A stretch of 64,000 bases of DNA from Bradyrhizobium sp. AUGA SZCCT0283. Lineage in GTDB: Bacteria > Pseudomonadota > Alphaproteobacteria > Rhizobiales > Xanthobacteraceae. The position numbers were made by a program, and so were the translations under genes. This document shows, piece by piece, positions 60,949 through 64,000 of the stretch. Under the pieces are notes generated by a model that did not search any database, was not told the DNA's origin, and was given only the letters and a program-made list of their open reading frames with translations. The stretch spans positions 110,342 to 174,341 of the forward strand of contig NZ_JAFCLU010000016.1 of the NCBI RefSeq assembly GCF_018130385.1, read 5' to 3'. Position 1 is the first letter of the stretch, and every line of letters starts with the position of its first letter.

Positions 60949-61338
60949 TTAAAGGTAAGGCCCGGTTCATGGCGCCGCGGCCCGCCCGGCCGACGTCGCC
61001 GGGCCGGAATGTGGCCCGGCTCCTGTCACAGACACGGATTTGCGGCGCGCATCAATGGCGCCGGACGCATCGCGACCATGCAGCCTGCCTTTGTTTGTTC
61101 CTTGTCTGTTGTTTGGGGTTGCCAGCGGGCAGACGAATATGCAATCAAAGGACGATTGATTCATGCGACCCAACCTTTGTTTGTTTTTTGAGGTCGCATG
61201 AGGTTTTTCCGGGGTATTTTCAGTATCGGGCGTTCGATCGTTGGGACCACGGGTTTGCGGGCGGCTGTGTTTTCGGCAGCTCCCTTGTCCGTGAGGTCGA
61301 ATTTCTAGAGATGATGGGTCATTCCTTTGAACAAGCCG
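60949..61338. other. Intergenic region, 390 bases, with one large hairpin
   Basis: Upstream of both the EamA gene and the short ORF at 61339. It contains the repeated CTTTGTTTGTT and the inverted repeat at 61161-61201. A 60-codon frame at 61009 has no protein features. Promoters of the two flanking genes are probably here. Confidence 0.4.
61161..61201. promoter_or_regulatory. Inverted repeat TCATGCGACC-N21-GGTCGCATGA
   Basis: Perfect 10-bp arms with a pyrimidine-rich, T-heavy 21-base loop (CTTTGTTTGTTTTTTG). A related CATGCAGCCTGCCTTTGTTTG lies 80 bases upstream. It could be an operator, small-RNA hairpin or leader structure. Confidence 0.4.
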
Positions 61339-61497
61339 ATGTCGGCCGAAGAAGCCGAAACGCGTCACCAGTTTGCCGTTCGCGCCAATTCTATTCTGGC
61401 GTTCATCGAATGCGATGAGGAGCAGCGCCCGAAACTGCGCAAGGCCATCATCGAGGCGATGCTATGGGCACAGACGCAGCCCAAACTTACCAGGTAG
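61339..61497 (+). CDS. Short 52-residue helical protein
   Basis: ATG 61339 opens MSAEEAETRHQFAVRANSIL and continues AFIECDEEQRPKLRKAIIEAMLW to a TAG at 61497. The charged/hydrophobic alternation looks amphipathic and coding-like. An in-frame TTG 61327 (MNKP) could add four residues. No family is known to me; the closely following YbaK gene is convergent. Confidence 0.55.
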   Translation: MSAEEAETRHQFAVRANSILAFIECDEEQRPKLRKAIIEAMLWAQTQPKLTR

Positions 61498-61520
61498 GGC
61501 CCAGCCGACGCGAAGGCCGC

Positions 61521-61994
61521 TCACGCCACGAGTGCGCGGGCGATCGCGCCCACAGCCTTCACGGCGTCTTGGGGAGCGAGTTCGACCTGCAAGCCGCGCT
61601 GCCCGCCATTGAGGAACACGCTGGCATGGCCGAGCGCGCCTTCCTCGATCGCGACCGGCACGCGCTTCTTCTGCCCGAACGGCGAGATGCCGCCGACATG
61701 GTAGCCGGTCAGCCGTTCGGCATCCGCCGGCCGCATCATCCTCGCCGCCTTGGCCCCGAAGGCACCTGCGAGTTTTTTCATGCTGACCTCGCAGTCCGAC
61801 GGCACCACGGCGCAGACCGGCTTGCCGTCGACCTCGGCCATCAGCGTCTTGAGCACGCGCGCAGGCTCAACGCCCAGCGCTTCCGCCGCCTGCAGCCCGA
61901 TGCTCGCCGCATCCGGGTCGTAGTCGTAGGCATGCAGGGTGAATTTCACGCCAAGCTTTTCCAGCGACTGGGTTGCACGGGTGGTTTTCGACAT
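61521..61994 (-). CDS. ybaK: Cys-tRNA(Pro) deacylase, YbaK/EbsC family
   Basis: 157 residues. KFTLHAYDYDPDAASIGLQAAEALGVEPARVLKTLMAEVDGKPVCAVVPSDCEVSMKKLAGAFGAKAARM carries the editing pocket, including the catalytic Lys of the VLKTL segment. GYHVGGISPFGQKK is the second diagnostic block. It hydrolyses Cys mischarged on tRNA(Pro). A single-domain protein of usual length. Confidence 0.93.
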   Translation of the reverse strand: MSKTTRATQSLEKLGVKFTLHAYDYDPDAASIGLQAAEALGVEPARVLKTLMAEVDGKPVCAVVPSDCEVSMKKLAGAFGAKAARMMRPADAERLTGYHVGGISPFGQKKRVPVAIEEGALGHASVFLNGGQRGLQVELAPQDAVKAVGAIARALVA

Positions 61995-62194
61995 GGCCTT
62001 TCCGTCATTGCCGGATGTTAATGCGTCCCGCCCCCAGGTGGAACAAATTTTCCGGGGATATCAATGGGTTGGATGCGTTCTAAGGTCCCCTTGAAGATGC
62101 CTTCTTGCTTGCCTAGAGCAGCCGCTTCCTTTATCCGGTGGGGCTGCCTCGCATGCGAACGGCCCCGGCCGTGATTTTGGCTGGGCAAGCTAGC

Positions 62195-62239
62195 GCATGA
62201 TCCGGAAAAGTGGAGACCGGTTTTCCGGAAAGGTCATGC
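62195..62239. repeat. Palindrome GCATGATCCGGAAAA...TTTTCCGGAAAGGTCATGC
   Basis: A widespread type of short rhizobial repeat: complementary GCATGA/TCATGC ends and TCCGGAAAA/TTTTCCGGA arms around AGTGGAGACCGG. It lies 34 bases before purA and would fold in its leader. Confidence 0.7.
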
Positions 62240-62273
62240 TGGGACCACCAGAATTGCAGGGAACGCATTAGAT

Positions 62274-63566
62274 ATGGCCAATGTTGTCGTCGTCGGCGCC
62301 CAATGGGGCGACGAGGGGAAGGGCAAGATCGTCGACTGGTTGTCGGAGCAGGCCGATATCGTCGTGCGCTTCCAGGGCGGCCACAATGCCGGCCATACAC
62401 TCGTCATCAATGGCGAGACCTACAAGCTGGCGCTGCTGCCCTCCGGCGTGCTGCGGCCCTCGAAGCTGGCCGTGATCGGCAATGGCGTGGTGTTCGATCC
62501 GCAGGCCTTCCTCGACGAGGTTGCAAAACTGATGGGCCAGGGCGTCGCCATCAGCCCAGACAATCTGCGCGTCGCCGAAAACGTCACGCTGATCCTGCCG
62601 CTGCACCGCGAGCTCGATGCGCTGCGCGAATCCTCTAACTCGGCAACGGCGATCGGCACCACGCGCCGCGGCATCGGCCCGGCCTATGAGGACAAGGTCG
62701 GCCGCCGCGCCATCCGCCTGATGGACCTCGCCGACCTCGACACGCTGCCGCACAAGATCGACCGTCTGCTGGCGCATCACAACGCGCTACGCCGCGGGCT
62801 CAATCTGGAGGAGATCGACGGCGACGGGATACTGAAGGAGCTCACCGCGCTGGCGCCAAAACTGCTGCCCTACACCGAGACGGTGTGGCGGCTGCTCGAC
62901 ATCAAACGCCGCGAGGGCAAGCGCATCCTGTTCGAAGGCGCGCAGGGTGCGCTGCTGGACGTGGATCACGGTACCTATCCTTACGTCACCTCGTCCAACA
63001 CCGTGGCGGCGCAAGCGGCGACCGGCTCCGGCCTGGGACCGGCCTCCGTCGGTTACGTGCTAGGCATCTGCAAGGCCTATACGACCCGGGTCGGGCAGGG
63101 TCCGTTCCCGACCGAGCAGGACAACGAGATCGGCCGCAAGATCGGCGAGCGTGGCCGCGAATTCGGCACCAACACCGGCCGCCCGCGGCGCTGCGGCTGG
63201 TTTGACGCGGTGCTGGTGCGCCAGGCGGCGCGGACCTGCGGCATCACCGGGCTCGCACTTACAAAACTCGACATTCTCGACGGCTTCGACACCATCGAGG
63301 TCTGCACCGGCTACATGCTTGACGGCAAGGAAATCGACCATCTGCCGGCGGGCGAGGGCGCCCAGGCCCGGGTGGTGCCCATTTATGAGACGATCGAAGG
63401 CTGGAAGGAGCCGACGGCCAACGCCCGTTCCTGGGCGGATCTGCCGGCCCAGGCGATCAAATATGTCCGCCGGGTCGAGGAACTCGTGGGTTGTCCGATT
63501 GCATTGCTTTCCACCAGCCCCGAACGCGAGGATACTATTCTGGTACAGAACCCGTTCGAGGCTTAA
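62274..63566 (+). CDS. purA: Adenylosuccinate synthetase
   Basis: 430 residues. GTP-dependent ligation of aspartate to IMP, the first committed step to AMP. VVVVGAQWGDEGKGKIVDWL gives the GTP loop and the catalytic Asp; GGHNAGHTL the base-binding Asn/His; AIGTTRRGIGPAYEDK binds IMP; and TGRPRRCGWFD and FEGAQGALLDVDHGTYPYVTSSN are universal. AGGGAA precedes the ATG. The next gene starts 37 bases after its stop. Confidence 0.97.
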   Translation: MANVVVVGAQWGDEGKGKIVDWLSEQADIVVRFQGGHNAGHTLVINGETYKLALLPSGVLRPSKLAVIGNGVVFDPQAFLDEVAKLMGQGVAISPDNLRVAENVTLILPLHRELDALRESSNSATAIGTTRRGIGPAYEDKVGRRAIRLMDLADLDTLPHKIDRLLAHHNALRRGLNLEEIDGDGILKELTALAPKLLPYTETVWRLLDIKRREGKRILFEGAQGALLDVDHGTYPYVTSSNTVAAQAATGSGLGPASVGYVLGICKAYTTRVGQGPFPTEQDNEIGRKIGERGREFGTNTGRPRRCGWFDAVLVRQAARTCGITGLALTKLDILDGFDTIEVCTGYMLDGKEIDHLPAGEGAQARVVPIYETIEGWKEPTANARSWADLPAQAIKYVRRVEELVGCPIALLSTSPEREDTILVQNPFEA

Positions 63567-63603
63567 CGAGATGTTACCAACGGGCCTGCAGTATTGAAGA
63601 GAA

Positions 63604-64000
63604 ATGGCTGATTATTACCCGCTGATCGCGCGCGCTATCGCCGGCCTGGACCCCAATGCTCCAGGCGAGAGCCGCCGTGCGCTCTATGAGCGGGCTCGCA
63701 CCGCGCTGATCGCGCAGTTGCGCAGCGTTCAGCCGCCGCTTTCCGAATCCGAAATCACCCGCGAGCGGCTCTCGCTGGAAGAGGCCGTGCGCAAGGTCGA
63801 ATCGGAAGCCGCCCAGCGCGCTCGCGAGGCCTCGCGGCCGGGCGGCGGCAGCAGTGCCCCGCGCGGCGGCGACGCTTTCCGCCGCGCCAATGCCCGCCCG
63901 CCGGAATCCGCGGGCCCTCCGGGCGCGCCGCCCGGTCCGCCGCGGCAGCGTCCGTCTCAGGCCCCCTCGCGCGAGGCCCGTCCGCCGCTTGGCCAGGATG
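63604..64000 (+). CDS. Conserved hypothetical protein, N-terminal part
   Basis: At least 132 residues, cut by the window. MADYYPLIARAIAGLDPNAP and GESRRALYERARTALIAQLR are followed by SESEITRERLSLEEAVRKVE, a helical head with coiled-coil character. From about residue 77 it turns to a Gly/Pro/Arg-rich linker (GPPGAPPGPPRQRPS). Rhizobiales often carry such a gene right after purA; I know no function. GAGAAATG gives a weak ribosome site. Confidence 0.75.
   Translation, partial: MADYYPLIARAIAGLDPNAPGESRRALYERARTALIAQLRSVQPPLSESEITRERLSLEEAVRKVESEAAQRAREASRPGGGSSAPRGGDAFRRANARPPESAGPPGAPPGPPRQRPSQAPSREARPPLGQD

Noticed and set aside
61009..61191. 60-codon frame upstream of the short ORF
   Set aside because: No ribosome site, and its 3' part lies in the inverted repeat; composition is not protein-like.

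Overview
The window is a high-GC chromosomal segment typical of a Bradyrhizobium-type alphaproteobacterium (Nitrobacteraceae). The basis is the gene repertoire: a hmuPTUV/hmuR/exbBD/tonB heme-uptake locus with HmuP, an alphaproteobacterial serC leader RNA followed by serC-serA, DUF992 proteins, Omp25-like barrels, and many small dispersed intergenic palindromes of the kind common in these genomes. I see no phage, integrase, transposase, CRISPR array, rRNA or tRNA, so this looks like core and soft-core chromosome. The species assignment is inference from content, not a database result.

Layout. 1-8.4 kb: partial serine beta-lactamase-fold hydrolase; enoyl-CoA hydratase divergent from a TetR regulator; a cysteine-rich CWC protein coupled to a HAD hydrolase; a DUF1800-DUF1501 pair; aldo/keto reductase; GNAT. 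8.4-14 kb: PAS membrane protein without an output domain, DUF486 membrane protein, PQQ-type sugar dehydrogenase, small membrane protein, GST, aspartate-type aminotransferase. 14-21.7 kb: two tandem pairs of exported proteins (DUF992 x2, and an OB-like family x2) around an EF-G-like GTPase and aroE; then an FMN alpha-hydroxy-acid dehydrogenase and a small acidic protein. 21.8-31.4 kb: glmM, Fsr-like MFS exporter, two outer-membrane barrels, GST, GNAT, small protein, serC, serA. 31.5-36 kb: a secreted protein of unknown function divergent from a LysR regulator, a MuiA/DUF4139 protein, and a chaB gene broken by a one-base frameshift.

36.1-41 kb is a stress cluster: a CBS-CBS-BON protein diverges from ftsH, which is followed by a protein-isoaspartate methyltransferase fused to an erythromycin-esterase-like domain. 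The 150-bp divergent region holds a TTGA-N6-TCAA site, the FixK/FNR pattern, with -10-like hexamers at class II spacing on both sides. I infer oxygen-limitation control of both arms. 41-51.3 kb: a phytase-like esterase and the heme-acquisition locus. hmuP-hmuT-hmuU-hmuV read left. hmuR, an IsdG-type heme monooxygenase, hutX, exbB, exbD and tonB read right. An 8-bp-arm inverted repeat sits between them. Together they encode outer-membrane capture, TonB energisation, periplasmic binding, ABC import, and cytosolic carriage and degradation of heme.

51.3-64 kb: 2-hydroxyacid dehydrogenase, a Cache-type chemoreceptor, an orphan Bug-type binding protein, two paralogous EamA exporters around DUF1330, FMN hydroxyacid oxidase and MlaD genes, a short unlisted-size ORF, a YbaK deacylase, purA, and the start of a conserved hypothetical gene.

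Most genes are recognisable families. The best leads for something undescribed are the FixK-box stress cluster with the methyltransferase-esterase fusion, the secreted/LysR pair, the tandem exported-protein pairs, the inverted repeat in the heme divergent promoter, and several structured intergenic elements. I did not find a clear new defence or mobile system.
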